Source: Furfurilactobacillus milii
GTDB lineage: Bacteria > Bacillota > Bacilli > Lactobacillales > Lactobacillaceae
NCBI RefSeq assembly: GCF_009863985.1
Contig: NZ_WEZT01000020.1
Location: forward strand, 13,832 to 61,457
Length of the DNA stretch: 47,626 bases
Direction of reading: 5' to 3'
Below, piece by piece: positions 32,398 to 40,848 of this stretch. The notes under the pieces were generated by a model. It ran no database searches and was not told the origin of the DNA. It saw only the letters and a list, made by a program, of their open reading frames with translations. Each line of letters opens with the position of its first letter. Position 1 is the first letter of the stretch. The translations under genes and the position numbers were made by a program.

Positions 32398-33207
32398 ATG
32401 AAAAAATGGTCTGTAAGCCAAACAATTAGTATTCTGACAGGCGTTACAGTGGCAATGATGATTGGCTTAATAGTCCTTCGACGATTGTTTGGTCAGTTTA
32501 TGGATAAGACGGCGTGGGAGTTAAGCGTCGAGCTGATTGCCGTGATCGCCATCGTGACTATGAATAAATACTGGCTCCACGTGCCGTTATCTTACCGTTG
32601 GCAAACGCATGGGCTGTTTTGGAATGTTTGTTGGCTGGGATTACTCCTTGTTTTTATTAATGGTGGGGTATTTATTGGTAGTTATTTTGTTAATACAAAA
32701 TTTGTACCCGGGATTGAAGCAGTTGTCATGTCGTTGCTCGTCGGTTTTTATGAAGAAAGTTTCTTTCGGGGCATTATTTTAGGGCAGCTCGTGCATAACT
32801 TTAAGGGCCGTCATCGCATTGTAAATGCCGTTTTGGTCAGCAGTGTGCTCTTTGGACTTATGCATGCCGGTCACTTTTTCGACAATTTCGGTCAAAGCGG
32901 AATTAACACAACGCTTCAGATAGGTTATGCCATTTGTTTAGGTGTGTATTTCTCTGCGGTGACACTGCGCACGGGTTCATTATTTTGGCCGATGGTGATG
33001 CATGCAACGTTTGATTTGCCGTCGTTCTACCTTGAGTTTGCGGAACACGCCAACATTCTTAGCGGCTCGATGTCAGGGGAAGAGTTGATGATTTCTCTGG
33101 TCAGTGACGCGGTTCATTATTTGCCAGTTCTGCTGATTGGATTGTGGTTGGTTCGGAAGTCGCAGTTGGCTGAGATTCACCATGCCAATCAAGCTTGGGT
33201 TAACTAG
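32398..33207 (+). CDS. CPBP (CAAX/Abi) family intramembrane metalloprotease
   Basis: The 269-residue polytopic protein has the three family motifs: EESFFRG (EExxxR type, about residue 119), FGLMHAGHF (FxxxH) and HATFDLP (HxxxD/N). These form an intramembrane glutamic/metal active site. In lactic acid bacteria such proteins often serve bacteriocin self-immunity, but no bacteriocin gene is near. GGAGGTG is positioned seven bases before ATG 32398. Repeat copy E and a terminator follow. Confidence 0.88.
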   Translation: MKKWSVSQTISILTGVTVAMMIGLIVLRRLFGQFMDKTAWELSVELIAVIAIVTMNKYWLHVPLSYRWQTHGLFWNVCWLGLLLVFINGGVFIGSYFVNTKFVPGIEAVVMSLLVGFYEESFFRGIILGQLVHNFKGRHRIVNAVLVSSVLFGLMHAGHFFDNFGQSGINTTLQIGYAICLGVYFSAVTLRTGSLFWPMVMHATFDLPSFYLEFAEHANILSGSMSGEELMISLVSDAVHYLPVLLIGLWLVRKSQLAEIHHANQAWVN

Positions 33208-33253
33208 CTTCAACATTGTTTGATGACGTTTGCTGAAAAATAGAGGCTTAGAT

Positions 33254-33447
33254 CTCGCTTACGGTTGTCAACATTGACACGCTTGCCGTGGGACCGGTTC
33301 AAGCCTCCAAAGTTCGGAGTCTTTCACCTCGCCGCACAGCCTCGTGAAGTTCCGAGTCTATGCGACCGTCCGTAACCTAAATTCGGGAAACCACCGAATT
33401 AACGTTACTTGCACGGTTCGGTATCAATGTTGACGCCCTCCAGCTAA
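33254..33447 (+). repeat. Structured modular repeat, copy E (+ orientation, all three arms)
   Basis: P1 pairs GTCAACATTGA (33267-33277) with TCAATGTTGAC (33424-33434). P2 GCCGTG pairs with CACGGT (G-U at one end). Arm a is CTCC/GGAG, arm b CTCG/CGAG with outer CGCA/TGCG, arm c AATTCGG/CCGAATT. It lies between the CAAX protease gene (same direction) and the terminator at 33482. Confidence 0.88.
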
Positions 33448-33481
33448 ATAGTAGCAAGTTTTCGTTACACAGAATAAAATT

Positions 33482-33529
33482 AAAAAAAGGGTATCCGAGA
33501 AGTGATTAGACTTCTTAGATACCTTTTTT
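33482..33529. terminator. Bidirectional terminator between the CAAX protease and usp genes
   Basis: AAAAAAAGGGTATC and GAGAAG pair with CTTCTT and GATACCTTTTTT. Confidence 0.85.
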
Positions 33530-33560
33530 GCGTACATTTAAACAGCAGGGATGGTTCAAA

Positions 33561-34004
33561 TTAACGCAGGATCATAACGGAGATAGGTGAGTACTTTGCC
33601 ATATAAGCGGCTTGAGAACCAAAGTACTTGCGAATTCCTTTTTTAGATAACGAACCAATGATCAGCAGGTCAGCGCTGACCTCAGGAATTACATTTTTGA
33701 CGATTGTTTCACCAGGATCGCCTTCATCAACGATGACTTCAACGTTTTCTACGCCACCATCTTCGGCAATCTTTTTGTAACCTTGAACGTGGGCGACTAA
33801 TTCATCATGTTCGCCATGAACATAGTCCTTAGTGAGTGCCTGATAGACGTTCATATCGTCACTTTCCAAAATGGAAGTGATAATCAATGTTGCGCCATCT
33901 TTAGCAGCGCGACGAACGGCGTATTTAAACGCAAGTTGGGCGTCAGCGGAGTCATCGACCCCGACTAAAATTCGTTTGAAAACTTTATCTACATCTTCTG
34001 ACAT
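33561..34004 (-). CDS. Universal stress protein (UspA family)
   Basis: The 147-residue protein has the intact Usp layout: FKRILVGVDDSADAQLAFKYAV at the start, and a C-terminal half with LLIIGSLSKKGIRKYFGSQAAYMAKYSPISVMIL. The last part approximates the ATP-binding G-2x-G-9x-(S/T) motif, with Ser residues in place of some Gly. It is 36 bases downstream of mntH on the same strand, a pairing seen in other lactobacilli, so it is probably made with the manganese transporter. Confidence 0.92.
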   Translation of the reverse strand: MSEDVDKVFKRILVGVDDSADAQLAFKYAVRRAAKDGATLIITSILESDDMNVYQALTKDYVHGEHDELVAHVQGYKKIAEDGGVENVEVIVDEGDPGETIVKNVIPEVSADLLIIGSLSKKGIRKYFGSQAAYMAKYSPISVMILR

Positions 34005-34040
34005 GTCTATTCATTCTCCTCAAATTAGATTTGAAATCGA

Positions 34041-35630
34041 CTACTTAGCTTCAGCAGTGGCATTGTTTTCTTCGGCTGCTGCGGCAAGTTGTGCTTCGTA
34101 ACGTTTGTTGCCGTGGTAGAGATCAATGACCATCCATACGAGTAAAGCAACAATGGCAGCGATGACGATGTAAGCGACAATGTTAGCGATGTTGACGTCT
34201 TTTGCTGGGAAGAATGCTTGAATTTGAGCTGGCATATTGTAAATGTTTAACCCAATTAAAAGCAATACGGCGACCCAACCCGCAACTTGAGTGTACCAGT
34301 GGTTGGTGAATCGTTTGCCCATTTCTACTTTACTGTTAGTAAACATTAGTAATGGCAACATAGAGAAAGGCAGAGCGAAGGCTAGGAACACTTGAGAGTT
34401 ATTCATTAAATCATTTAGTGCTTCGTGTTGGTGAACGGCTGATTGACCGCTAGTCAAACCAACACAGATTAAAACAGGAACAACTGAAATCAGTCGGGTA
34501 ACTAAACGACGCATCCATAGTGGCATCTTCATGTGGATGAAACCTTCCATGATGACCTGACCAGTTAAGGTACCAGTGATGGTTGAGTTTTGACCAGAAG
34601 CTAACAGGGCGACAGCGAACAGTGTGGACAGGATTCCTGTCCGAGCAACACTGGCCAGCACACCATTACTCATGGTGGACGTGTCATTCAAAGCTTGGTA
34701 CAAACCGAAGAATGAAGGGTCTTTAACAGCACCACTCTTGAATACGGCAACACCCATGACTAACAGCAATGCGTTAACGAAGAAAGCAACTGTTAATTGG
34801 ATGTTTGAGTCCCACATGGTGAACCGAACTGTTTGTGCAACTTGGTTTTCATCGTTGTGATCCAGTTGACGTGTTTGGGAAATGGCTGAGTGCAAGTATA
34901 GGTTATGTGGCATAACCGTGGCACCGATAATCCCAAGTGAACCAGTCAATGGTGAAATACCACCAATTACGGGTCCTTTTGAAATGGTCTTGGCGCTAGG
35001 AATCAAGCCCACAATAGCAGCACCCCAGTCAGGGTTTGACAAGGCAACTTGATAAGCAAAGACGACGAAGATAACGACGATCAATGCGACAACGATTGCT
35101 TCAATTTTTCGGAAACCGATTTTAGTTAATAACAATAATAGCAAGACATCAAAAACGGTAATGAAAACTGAAATAACCAATGGAATATGGAATAAAAGAT
35201 ATAACGCGATTGCGGCACCAATAACTTCGGCAATATCCGTTGCCATAATGGCAAATTCTGTCATTAACCAAAGTACGATACCAAGTGCCTTACTAGTGCG
35301 GGCACGAATCATTTGTGCCAAGTCCATTTGACTCACGATACCCAGTTTAGCCGCCATGGCTTGTAACAACATTGCGATTAAACTTGATATCAAGATAATG
35401 GACATCAGCAGATACTGGAAGTTTTGCCCACCGGTGATAGAAGTTGACCAGTTACCGGGATCCATGTAACCCACGGCAACTAATGCACCAGGTCCAGAGT
35501 AGGCAAGCAGAGTTTTCCAGAATCCTTTTCCCATCGGAACTTTAACGGTACCGTTAATTTCTTCGAGCGAACGGCCGTTAGCATAATGAATCAAATGCTC
35601 TTTTTTCGGTTTTTTGCTTGTTGTGTCCAA
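34041..35630 (-). CDS. mntH: Manganese/divalent-metal transporter, Nramp family
   Basis: MntH imports Mn2+ with protons; lactobacilli use high manganese as an antioxidant. The 529-residue polytopic product has the metal-binding GYMDPGNW in TM1, GATVMPHNLYLHS in the conserved TM6 region, and a long hydrophilic N-terminus (KKPKKEHLIHYANGRSLEEING) typical of lactobacillus MntH. TTG at 35630 was chosen because GAGGAGG is nine bases upstream. The usp gene follows. Upstream, TTAGGTATA near 35711 could be half of an MntR-type site, but this is weak. Confidence 0.94.
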   Translation of the reverse strand: MDTTSKKPKKEHLIHYANGRSLEEINGTVKVPMGKGFWKTLLAYSGPGALVAVGYMDPGNWSTSITGGQNFQYLLMSIILISSLIAMLLQAMAAKLGIVSQMDLAQMIRARTSKALGIVLWLMTEFAIMATDIAEVIGAAIALYLLFHIPLVISVFITVFDVLLLLLLTKIGFRKIEAIVVALIVVIFVVFAYQVALSNPDWGAAIVGLIPSAKTISKGPVIGGISPLTGSLGIIGATVMPHNLYLHSAISQTRQLDHNDENQVAQTVRFTMWDSNIQLTVAFFVNALLLVMGVAVFKSGAVKDPSFFGLYQALNDTSTMSNGVLASVARTGILSTLFAVALLASGQNSTITGTLTGQVIMEGFIHMKMPLWMRRLVTRLISVVPVLICVGLTSGQSAVHQHEALNDLMNNSQVFLAFALPFSMLPLLMFTNSKVEMGKRFTNHWYTQVAGWVAVLLLIGLNIYNMPAQIQAFFPAKDVNIANIVAYIVIAAIVALLVWMVIDLYHGNKRYEAQLAAAAEENNATAEAK

Positions 35631-35756
35631 AAGCAAATACCTCCTCACATAATTTTGGTACCCGAATATAATACAACATTTTTTTAGATTTGTGGACACT
35701 CAATTTAAAATTAGGTATATTATTTTTAAGGGATGGCTAAAATTAAATGAAAGGAT

Positions 35757-36116
35757 GTGAAAGTCATTTTACTATCAAACAGAATTTTGCTAGCGGTTGA
35801 TATCTTGGCACTATCGGGGCACAAAACAAGTGAGACGAACCTAGCACTATTTTTAGGGACGGATAACAATAGACTTGGAAAAGCGGTTTCATTATTGAAA
35901 AAGCGTCGTTTATTGAACGAAACTACGGGTAGGAAAATATATACATTAACTCAATTTGGTCATGATAAAGTTCGTGTATTACACAAACGATGCGATACGG
36001 TTGGTGCAATTATGCAACAGGTTCCTGAATCGATGATGTTAAATGGAGACGGTATGATGATAAAAGCGCCGCGCCTTTCATATTGGGGGCATAGATTGGA
36101 TTATTTTCGAAGATAA
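35757..36116 (+). CDS. Small putative winged-helix (Rrf2/MarR-like) regulator
   Basis: The 119-residue product has a predicted helix-turn-helix region: SNRILLAVDILALS, then NLALFLGTDNNRLGKAVSLL, then KKRRLLNETTGRKIYTLT as the wing. The layout is that of Rrf2- or MarR-type DNA-binding domains, but the match is not strong. The rest is short, without a cysteine cluster. The GTG start at 35757 almost touches AAAGGA, so the true start is uncertain; an ATT at 35766 is better spaced. It is divergent from mntH and upstream of a cation exporter gene, so a role in metal control is plausible. Confidence 0.5.
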   Translation: MKVILLSNRILLAVDILALSGHKTSETNLALFLGTDNNRLGKAVSLLKKRRLLNETTGRKIYTLTQFGHDKVRVLHKRCDTVGAIMQQVPESMMLNGDGMMIKAPRLSYWGHRLDYFRR

Positions 36117-36202
36117 CGAGAAGCAACATTAAGTTTGATTGCGTAGGTCAGCTTATATAGGTTTAACCAGCCTGGGTTAAGCAAACAAACTTAGTGGAAC
36201 TT

Positions 36203-36216
36203 TTACATCAGTGTAA
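36203..36216. promoter_or_regulatory. Palindrome upstream of the CDF exporter gene
   Basis: TTACATCAGTGTAA is a TTACA-N4-TGTAA dyad 66 bases before the start codon, similar in style to metal-repressor operators. A second dyad, TTAACC with GGTTAA, lies near 36163-36180. Neither is assigned to a known regulator. Confidence 0.4.
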
Positions 36217-36281
36217 CTTAGTACAAATAATGTGAGTTCGTTTTGAACTGGTTCTTTCGCATTTGACGTACAGAAAGACAG

Positions 36282-37184
36282 ATGATTATGGAAGAACATG
36301 AACGACCACTTACGGGTGGCAAATTTGCGTTTGTAACGCTGCTCAACATCTCAATTACGGTTGTTGAAATTATTGGCGGTTTATTGGCAGGCTCGTTGGC
36401 TTTGATCACAGATGCCATTCACAATTTTGGCGATTCCTTGTCCATTGTGTTGAGTTATTCAGCACAGCGGATTGGACAGCGCGACCAAGATGAGCGGGCG
36501 ACGTTTGGCTATCATCGTGTTGAAATCTTAACAGCGTTTGTCAACAGCCTTGTACTGATTTTGATTTCCATCGTTTTGGTATGGGAGGGGATTCAACGAC
36601 TACTACACCAACAACCAATCAATGGATCTGTCATGTTTTGGACCGCATTGGTTAGTTTTTGCTTTAATATGGGGTCCGCTGTGTTAATGCATGCAGATTC
36701 ACGGGGAAGCTTGAATATTAAGGCCACGTATTTACATTTGTTGGCGGATGCATTGGCCTCAATTGCGGTAATTATTGGGTCCTTGATGGTGATGGCGTTT
36801 CACATTTATTGGATTGATGCAGCGTTAACCATTGCCGTGTCGCTTTACATTATTTATGAGACCCTTGGTGTTGTGAAACAAACGTCCAAAATTTTGCTGC
36901 AAAATGCGCCATTACTGGATTATGACGCCATTATTGAAGCAATGACGCAGGTGCCAGGAGTGGTCGATGTGCATCATCTTCACGCATGGATGGAAGACGA
37001 GAAGGATATCATCTTTTCCGCTCACGTGAATATTGAGCCTGACGCGATTGAAGACATCGAGTGGATTACTGCTCAAGAAACACAGTTGTTACAACAACGG
37101 TTCAATATTTGTCACGTAACCGTTCAAATTGAAATTAAGCATGGTTTAAACAGCGCTAGGTTTGCCAAACACGAAATGTTATAG
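36282..37184 (+). CDS. czcD: Cation diffusion facilitator (CzcD/ZitB-type) exporter
   Basis: The 300-residue protein exports zinc or related divalent cations with proton exchange. Six membrane segments begin FAFVTLLNISITVVEIIGGL. The metal site is ALITDAIHNFGDS (HxxxD in TM2) and LLADALAS (HxxxD type in TM5: HLLAD). The C-terminal cytoplasmic domain has VVDVHHLHAWMEDEKD. Two ATGs (36282, 36288) are possible after AGAAAGACAG. It is on the same strand as the small putative regulator, 165 bases after it, with dyads between. Confidence 0.9.
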   Translation: MIMEEHERPLTGGKFAFVTLLNISITVVEIIGGLLAGSLALITDAIHNFGDSLSIVLSYSAQRIGQRDQDERATFGYHRVEILTAFVNSLVLILISIVLVWEGIQRLLHQQPINGSVMFWTALVSFCFNMGSAVLMHADSRGSLNIKATYLHLLADALASIAVIIGSLMVMAFHIYWIDAALTIAVSLYIIYETLGVVKQTSKILLQNAPLLDYDAIIEAMTQVPGVVDVHHLHAWMEDEKDIIFSAHVNIEPDAIEDIEWITAQETQLLQQRFNICHVTVQIEIKHGLNSARFAKHEML

Positions 37185-37223
37185 CAATTGTTCCACAGTT
37201 AGAATTTAAGGGGTATTAAGATA

Positions 37224-37529
37224 ATGAAAGAGAAAACAACAAAAAAAGAAATAGTTAAAATGGTTGCCAAACATGCGGAGGTCTCACAAAGTACATCACA
37301 ACAAGTGATCGATGCCTTATTTGACTGCATCGGTGAGGAACTTGCTGCTGGGCGGGATGTTGAGTTGCGCCGTTTTGGCACATTTGTCGTTCATACAAAT
37401 AAAACACGTGTCATCAGTGACATCAGTGGTCAGCCGGCAACGGTACCGGAACATCGAATTGCCAAGTATCGATGTGGTACTAGTATGCGAGCAATATTGA
37501 ACGGTTCGCATGAAGGCATTACCGACTAA
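37224..37529 (+). CDS. Divergent HU/IHF-family DNA-binding protein
   Basis: The 101-residue product has the bacterial histone-like fold: an N-terminal helical pair (KKEIVKMVAKHAEVSQSTSQ) and GRDVELRRFGTFVVHTNKTR, matching the GxxVxxxxFGTF signature. The DNA-binding arm (VISDISGQPATVPEHRIAKY) departs from the usual RNPxTGE sequence: the conserved Arg-Asn-Pro at the arm tip is missing. It is probably a specialised paralogue rather than the housekeeping HU. It lies 39 bases after the exporter gene. A terminator follows. Confidence 0.8.
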   Translation: MKEKTTKKEIVKMVAKHAEVSQSTSQQVIDALFDCIGEELAAGRDVELRRFGTFVVHTNKTRVISDISGQPATVPEHRIAKYRCGTSMRAILNGSHEGITD

Positions 37530-37562
37530 GAAATTTTTGTCAGTAATGAAGAATGTTCACCT

Positions 37563-37602
37563 TAAAAATGCCGCTCCTTAACAATCAGGAGCGACATTTT
37601 TT
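37563..37602. terminator. Terminator after the HU-like gene
   Basis: AAAAATG and CGCTCCT pair with AGGAGCG and CATTTTTT around an eight-base loop. Confidence 0.85.
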
Positions 37603-37672
37603 GAGTTGACTAACGAGAACGGGGAGTTCAACACTTCCATGTTAGTTAAAAAATTGTTTATAGAGAAGCAAG

Positions 37673-38956
37673 TTAGTTGCCGTTTTTCTGTGCAGCTAGT
37701 GCTTTATTTTGAAGATCTGGTAAAACTTGTTTTGGCGTCTTACGCAGTGAAAACATATCATCAATGGCGGTGATATAGTCTTGGCGGAAAGCGGAGTACC
37801 CTTTAAACGTTGGTTGTTGAACACCAATGTTCAAAGAATCGACGGCCGTTTGCTGGTTTGGATTCTGCTTCAGGTACTCTTTATAACTGGCCAACTTAAC
37901 TGACGATTTTCTGACTGGTACATAACCAGATGCCTGTGACCATTTCGCGCTGGCCTTCGTAGACATAGAGTATTTCATAAAGTCCCAAGCGGCTTTTTGT
38001 TTGGCCGTGGACAGGCCCTTAAACATCATTAAATCCGCACCGCCGACTGCGGATAAACGAGTCGATTTATAAGCGGGCATTTCCGCAGTCCCCCAGCTAA
38101 AGTCCTTTGGAGCATGCGTCTGAATGGCCTGAATTGCACTTGAAGAGCTGATGTAAAAGAGTGACTTTCCTTGCGTAAATGCGCCGGAATAGTATTTGTC
38201 AGATCCAGCCGGCTTGATGTAGCCTTTTTTGATGTTATCAACAAAGTAAGCGCTGGCTGCCTTAGGTCCTTTGCCGTTCATTTGTGGTTTCAAACGATTA
38301 TTGATAATCGGACTGCCAAATTCTTGAGCAATCCCGGCAAATTCGATGTCAAAACCAGCATCGATGCCTAGTGCCGTGATATTATCCTGTTTAACTTTAG
38401 CTCCGTCATTAGCGATGTCCTGCCATGTTTTGGGGACAGCTAAATGATACTTTTTGAGGAGTGCTTTGTTGTAAAATAACAACCGTGGTGACTTATTGAG
38501 CGGAGTCGTGTAGTAACTCTTTTTGTAAGTCATGTTTTTAGTGAATGTGGGATATAAATCGGCAAAATCTTTCTTAGTTAAACCTTGCTTGCCATTCACC
38601 AATTTAGTAATGGGTTGGATCAATTGGTGACTTTGCAAATCTGGGACGGCAGAGTAACCTAATTGCCCAAGAGCAGGTAACGTATGCGATTTGCCAGCAG
38701 CCATGATTTTTTTCTGGAGATCACCATAGTTTCCTTGATAGAGTGCAGTGACATGAACCTTGGATTGAGTGTGATTATAATCTGTAACCATCTCTGCTAA
38801 CGCCTTTTCTGACGGTCCCGTCATGGCATGCCACAGGGTGATGTTGACCCGTTTCTTCGTTTGGCTGGCAGATGCCGTTTGCGGTTTGATTACCGTTGCA
38901 AATCCAACTAACAACGGTACTGCAAGTAACCAAGTTAACCAATGATTTCTCTTCAT
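37673..38956 (-). CDS. Family-1 ABC-transporter substrate-binding protein, orphan and without lipobox
   Basis: The 427-residue product resembles sugar or glycerol-phosphate binding proteins: NITLWHAMTGPSEKALAEMV near the N-terminus, and SRLSAVGGADLMMFKGLS and AAWDFMKYSMSTKASAKWSQ in the second half, as in UgpB/MalE-type proteins. The signal peptide (MKRNHWLTWLLAVPLLVGFA...TASAS) has an AxA-like cleavage site and no Cys. It is therefore not a normal lipoprotein, and in a Gram-positive cell it would be released or only loosely held. No permease or ATPase genes lie beside it in the window. Confidence 0.85.
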   Translation of the reverse strand: MKRNHWLTWLLAVPLLVGFATVIKPQTASASQTKKRVNITLWHAMTGPSEKALAEMVTDYNHTQSKVHVTALYQGNYGDLQKKIMAAGKSHTLPALGQLGYSAVPDLQSHQLIQPITKLVNGKQGLTKKDFADLYPTFTKNMTYKKSYYTTPLNKSPRLLFYNKALLKKYHLAVPKTWQDIANDGAKVKQDNITALGIDAGFDIEFAGIAQEFGSPIINNRLKPQMNGKGPKAASAYFVDNIKKGYIKPAGSDKYYSGAFTQGKSLFYISSSSAIQAIQTHAPKDFSWGTAEMPAYKSTRLSAVGGADLMMFKGLSTAKQKAAWDFMKYSMSTKASAKWSQASGYVPVRKSSVKLASYKEYLKQNPNQQTAVDSLNIGVQQPTFKGYSAFRQDYITAIDDMFSLRKTPKQVLPDLQNKALAAQKNGN

Positions 38957-39158
38957 CCCAAATACCCCTCCATGTTGGTGATGATTCTGAGTTGAAACGA
39001 CAGGAAAATGCTAATAAAAGTATTGCTAACGACTTTATACGGCTTAAGTTTGGCAAAACAACGTAAAGGTTAACTACAGTTTTTTGTGTTAATTATGTAT
39101 CGTTTATGTAAAGACGATATTAGTTATTTAATAAAGGTAAAATTCGAGGAGGCAAAAT

Positions 39159-39503
39159 ATGTTATCGTCGGCTGCAATTAGCGAAATCGTCGATGGTTTA
39201 TGGTTGAGTGTGACATCATTGCTGAATGAAACGAACCGGTTAAAGAAACACAGCCGGTCACAGCGGGATTATGACGCGGTAGTTGCTGAAAGGGTGACAC
39301 CACGTCTAGCAGCGCTGGATGAATTAATTGACTGGTTGCCAACAGATCGGCTCAGTGATGCGGCACAAACACGCTTAGCGGCCATTCGTCAGGGAATGAG
39401 CCAACTAAAAGAAGATCAGCATCGTCAATTGGCTGCTGACCTTCTGAAAAAACGTAATTTAGATCGCGAAGAGGGACGAATTTCTCGTCACCGGCGTTTT
39501 TAG
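39159..39503 (+). CDS. Hypothetical helix-rich protein, 114 residues
   Basis: The product is soluble and mostly helical, with many Leu, Arg and Asp residues (for example MSQLKEDQHRQLAADLLKKR) and a basic end. No family recognised. GAGGAGG lies seven bases before the ATG, which supports real translation. It is divergent from the binding-protein gene and ends four bases from the convergent GNAT gene, with no terminator between. Confidence 0.6.
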   Translation: MLSSAAISEIVDGLWLSVTSLLNETNRLKKHSRSQRDYDAVVAERVTPRLAALDELIDWLPTDRLSDAAQTRLAAIRQGMSQLKEDQHRQLAADLLKKRNLDREEGRISRHRRF

Positions 39504-39506
39504 CGA

Positions 39507-40073
39507 TTACCACATCACATTAGGACCGACGTTTAGAGCAATGGTTGAGTTAGCAATTTGCTCTTGGTGATCAAGTGCGACAGGCGTGAAGCAACTTAGC
39601 ATTGACACGGTGCCAATGTTATCGCTTTTGATGGGGTTACTGGATGAGCCGCCAATCAAAACGGTTTGGGGCGATGTTGTCCAACCACCGAGTTCATAAA
39701 ATGGGACTAAGTCTGGTGGACACGTGAAGATGCTAAAATCAGCGTCGTCGTGTTGAATTAAGGCAAAGGCAGTCATGATAAGTGACGTGCCAAACCCTTT
39801 ATGGAGATATTGAGGCGCAATCATCACTTCGGATAGGCCGCTGACTTGATAGCGTTGGTCGTTGAGTGTAACGGACGTTGTTGGAATTTTCAGCGACCCC
39901 GCCAATTGCCCATTTTTGTCATGCATGACAACGACAATTTGTTGTTCAAGATAATAACGTAAGTCGTTTTCGTCAGCGTCTTCGACATTGGGCCAGTAAT
40001 GATGACTGAGTTCGGCTATCGCTGCTTTATCGGTAGCGGGTAGTGAGAAATAGTGGTACGTATCTGTTTTCAT
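39507..40073 (-). CDS. GNAT-family N-acetyltransferase
   Basis: The 188-residue product has the GNAT core: IVVVMHDKNGQLAGSLKI, then SEVMIAPQYLHKGFGTSLIM (the acetyl-CoA loop is HKGFGT), then FYELGGW near the C-terminus. N-acetyl transfer to an unknown amine is expected. Its stop is four bases from that of the convergent 114-residue gene. Confidence 0.82.
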   Translation of the reverse strand: MKTDTYHYFSLPATDKAAIAELSHHYWPNVEDADENDLRYYLEQQIVVVMHDKNGQLAGSLKIPTTSVTLNDQRYQVSGLSEVMIAPQYLHKGFGTSLIMTAFALIQHDDADFSIFTCPPDLVPFYELGGWTTSPQTVLIGGSSSNPIKSDNIGTVSMLSCFTPVALDHQEQIANSTIALNVGPNVMW

Positions 40074-40227
40074 AATATCCTTAATATTTTGATTGGCTGA
40101 TATTTATCAGACCTAAATTAAGTCACTTGAAAAGACTGTATTTAAAACAGGAAAAGTGACATTGTGTTGGTTAGTGGTTTAATTTAACCATGAAACGATG
40201 TAATTGACCAGAAAGGTGGCGGAAAAA

Positions 40228-40821
40228 ATGGGTTCAAGAATGATGCATTATGCCATAGCACAACAACTAGCACCTGAAAGTACAGCTTTTTCGATTGGTA
40301 GTTTGGCACCAGATGTGAGCGGACATAATTTTGACTTTAAATCGCAGACTCACTACATGACCTTAAATGAAGATGGGAAAACGCGCTCGATTCATCCAGA
40401 GACGTTTGCCGAAGAATATCAACGACAACTATTACCGAATATGTTTGTTCGTGGCTATTATGCACATTTATTAGAAGACAAGGTGTGGTTAGACACCGTG
40501 TTCAATCCATGCATCAGGCCGCAATTAAATACACAGCGTGATCAAAAATTGGCCGCTTACTACGCTGATTTTCATACGCTCAATCTCTTGATTGCGAGTC
40601 ACCACAAACTGCAGCCGTTGTCTGTGCCGGATTCCGCTCACGATTTCGCAGTCGTTCGTGAAATTGGTGATGGCGATGTGGTACAAGTGGTTAAAGACTT
40701 GCAGGATGATTTCGAACCGGTTCCCAAACGTCAATTAGTAATGCTGTCATTTGATCAAATAGAACAGTATATCAACACCTGTGTGCAGGTCGTTCAGAAT
40801 CACCTTAGCGCGCTTAAGTAA
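40228..40821 (+). CDS. Zinc-dependent phospholipase C-like hydrolase
   Basis: The 197-residue product starts MGSRMMHYAIAQQL and has FSIGSLAPDVSGHN, SQTHYM and FVRGYYAHLLEDKVW. This pattern of His and Asp residues matches the small Zn-dependent phospholipase C-like proteins of Firmicutes, although without a signal peptide it would act in the cytoplasm. ATG 40228 is chosen because AGAAAGGTGG is correctly spaced. Substrate unknown. Confidence 0.75.
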   Translation: MGSRMMHYAIAQQLAPESTAFSIGSLAPDVSGHNFDFKSQTHYMTLNEDGKTRSIHPETFAEEYQRQLLPNMFVRGYYAHLLEDKVWLDTVFNPCIRPQLNTQRDQKLAAYYADFHTLNLLIASHHKLQPLSVPDSAHDFAVVREIGDGDVVQVVKDLQDDFEPVPKRQLVMLSFDQIEQYINTCVQVVQNHLSALK

Positions 40822-40848
40822 GTTTGCAGTTGCTAGCGCCGCTTAGTG

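Noticed and set aside
36282-37529. Prophage or integrative element in the 33-38 kb region because of the HU-like gene
   Set aside because: No integrase, attachment-site repeat, phage structural gene or tRNA boundary is visible.
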